Positions 63,071-64,000 of a stretch of DNA of 64,000 nucleotides are shown here, piece by piece. A program made the translations under genes and the position numbers. Under the pieces are notes generated by a model. That model was not told the origin of the DNA. It saw nothing but the letters and a program-made list of their open reading frames with translations, and made no database searches. This stretch comes from Cristatella mucedo (lineage: Eukaryota; Bryozoa; Phylactolaemata; Cristatellidae), in NCBI GenBank assembly GCA_009760855.2, contig WPIO01000006.1, positions 9,526,001 to 9,590,000 of the forward strand, read 5' to 3'. Position 1 is the first letter of the stretch; each line of letters opens with the position of its first letter.

Positions 63071-63331
63071 TTAATCATTTTTTGTTTTTATATTGTCAAA
63101 ATTACTATGAAACTTATCAAACGCTGCGGTATAATTTTTTTCTGCCTCTTTCAGCTTATCATATTCATCGCAAATACCTAAAAGAAACGATATTGTTGGT
63201 TCACCTAGTTTAAAAATGTTTTTATAAAAATTTAGAGGAATGTAAAGGGTGTCATATTCAAAGCCACAACGCATTTTTGCAATTCTTAAAGCATATTCAC
63301 AACAAAGAATTCTTGAAACTTTTTCGTCCAT
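63071..63331 (-). CDS. ILCC-family small protein 1, unknown
   Basis: 86 residues starting MDEKVSRILCCEYALRIAKM, the same N-terminal motif as the next gene. A second block, IFKLGEPTISFLLGICDEYD, is also shared in form. No known family was recognised. The box is ctatat at 63,335-63,340. Confidence 0.7.
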   Translation of the reverse strand: MDEKVSRILCCEYALRIAKMRCGFEYDTLYIPLNFYKNIFKLGEPTISFLLGICDEYDKLKEAEKNYTAAFDKFHSNFDNIKTKND

Positions 63332-63339
63332 CTCCTATA

Positions 63340-63861
63340 TTACAGTAAAGAAGATCTTAAATCCCAAGATTTATAGCTTTTAAGTTCTGACTGTGCCATT
63401 AAATCGCGAGACTCTTCGTATAAATCGCAAGATTCTAACAATTTGGATAATTGATTGTCTCTTAGTTTAATAATATAATCATAAAAATTGGTTGGATAAT
63501 AACTATAACAATAATACTTTTTTTCAAAGTCACATAAATGTATTGCTACATATCGAGTATCATACGAAGCAATCTTTGCAATTTTGTACTCAGCTTTTTC
63601 TAGTACTTCAGGCGATTCATCTTTTAGTTTTTTAAATTTTATAATTAAACTAGTAAGCCTTTCTTCACCACCTTCATGACTATAAGCGTGTTGTTTATTT
63701 ACTCCACATTCATCACAAATCTCTAACAATCTGTTTAAAATATCACTACCTAAATTACCAACAAGTTCATAAATTCTTAAGGAATCTGGATATAGTGAAT
63801 CTACGATTTTTTTAGTATAACCACAACAAAGAATTCTTGAAACTTTTTCGTCAAAATCCAT
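63340..63861 (-). CDS. ILCC-family protein 2, internally duplicated, unknown
   Basis: 173 residues. The first half (FDEKVSRILCCGYTKKIVD ... ILNRLLEICDEC) resembles the whole of the 86-residue neighbour. The second half repeats the layout (IAKIASYDTRYVAIHLCDFE ... YDYIIKLRDNQLSKLLESCD), so the gene looks like a fused tandem duplicate. This resembles lineage-specific gene-family expansion as in host-interaction genes, but the function is unknown. The box is ctatata at 63,864-63,870. Confidence 0.7.
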   Translation of the reverse strand: MDFDEKVSRILCCGYTKKIVDSLYPDSLRIYELVGNLGSDILNRLLEICDECGVNKQHAYSHEGGEERLTSLIIKFKKLKDESPEVLEKAEYKIAKIASYDTRYVAIHLCDFEKKYYCYSYYPTNFYDYIIKLRDNQLSKLLESCDLYEESRDLMAQSELKSYKSWDLRSSLL

Positions 63862-63881
63862 TTCTATATAAGACTTAAGAA

Positions 63882-64000
63882 TTATTTAATATAACTAATT
63901 AATTTGTACCCTTGTTTTGTTTTTGGTGTTTTTAATTTATTTGCTGCTTCTTCAAGCATCTCATTTATCTTACTTCTACACTCCATTCGTTTGTCAGAAG
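63882..64000 (-). CDS. C-terminal fragment of a viral gene cut by the window edge
   Basis: The minus-strand frame enters from the right edge and ends at TAA 63,882-63,884. The last 38 residues are basic and helical (ECRSKINEMLEEAANKLKTP, then KTKQGYKLISYIK). Not recognisable from this piece. Confidence 0.6.
   Translation of the reverse strand, partial: SDKRMECRSKINEMLEEAANKLKTPKTKQGYKLISYIK

Larger units (their letters stand above)
45781..64000. mobile_element. endogenous adintovirus-like (Maverick/Polinton-class) element, left part
   Basis: This is 18.2 kb of compact AT-rich DNA with overlapping or nearly touching genes on both strands. It encodes a retroviral-type integrase, YqaJ-type exonuclease, double-jelly-roll major capsid protein, three penton-like proteins, FtsK/A32-type packaging ATPase, adenain-type cysteine protease, PLA2-domain protein, adenovirus pX/pVI-like membrane protein and fibre-like proteins. 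Integrase plus capsid genes, ATPase and protease define Maverick/Polinton and adintoviruses. Protein-primed DNA polymerase B, the remaining hallmark, is not seen and probably lies beyond 64,000, as would the right terminal repeat. A host LINE inserted at 52,077-52,520 shows that it is fixed in the genome. Several frames are broken. Confidence 0.9.

Noticed and set aside
45781-64000. bacterial or phage contamination as source of the AT-rich part
   Set aside because: Tail-fibre repeats suggested phage, but the integrase, double-jelly-roll capsid, adenain-type protease and A32-type ATPase are of the eukaryotic Maverick/adintovirus type. A host LINE with target duplication also lies inside.
45781-64000. 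search for protein-primed DNA polymerase B
   Set aside because: No long frame with polymerase motifs occurs in the window. It is expected to the right of 64,000.
1-64000. CRISPR arrays, riboswitches, rRNA
   Set aside because: No regularly spaced repeats or recognisable structured RNAs were seen. The host part is eukaryotic.

Overview
The window is nuclear DNA of an animal, most likely an invertebrate whose phylum I cannot fix. The evidence is one spliced gene with GT-AG introns, CR1/L2-type LINEs, tRNA-derived SINEs and a hAT transposon. At about 45.78 kb it changes abruptly to compact, AT-rich, nearly gap-free coding DNA. That second part is the left portion of an integrated adintovirus-like (Maverick/Polinton-class) element, which runs off the right edge of the window.

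Layout. 1-16.7 kb is repeat-rich intergenic DNA. It holds degenerate LINE copies, a better preserved LINE with endonuclease and reverse-transcriptase ORFs (4.06-6.8 kb), several SINEs, and a complete 3.2-kb hAT transposon (10,422-13,627) with a perfect 8-bp target duplication. 16.99-39.92 kb is a ten-exon SLC17 (sialin/VGLUT-type) organic-anion transporter gene on the plus strand. All its splice phases agree and it predicts about 527 residues; its first exon is tiny and inferred. Its introns hold more LINE and SINE copies, and no other host gene was recognised. 40-45.78 kb holds a SINE, LINE remnants and the 5' flank of a decayed LINE.

45.78-64 kb is viral. Its genes are an integrase, a zinc-cluster protein, a YqaJ-type exonuclease, a double-jelly-roll major capsid protein, three tandem penton/minor-capsid paralogues, an A32-type packaging ATPase, a DUF5679-like zinc module next to an adenain-type protease, a parvovirus-like phospholipase A2 protein, an adenovirus pX/pVI-like membrane protein, and four proteins with phage-tail-fibre repeats. 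Several small unknown proteins complete the set. No protein-primed DNA polymerase B is seen, so it probably lies to the right of the window. Together these genes would cover integration, virion assembly, maturation, packaging, endosome escape and host attachment.

Most notable points. (1) Nearly every viral gene has a TATATAG-type motif within about ten bases of its ATG, including three divergent gene pairs that share one tiny promoter. (2) There are four phage-like fibre genes in an animal virus-like element. (3) A host LINE fragment with a 7-bp target duplication splits one penton gene, which shows that the virus is endogenous. (4) Reading frames break repeatedly at homopolymer runs, which could be decay or assembly error.
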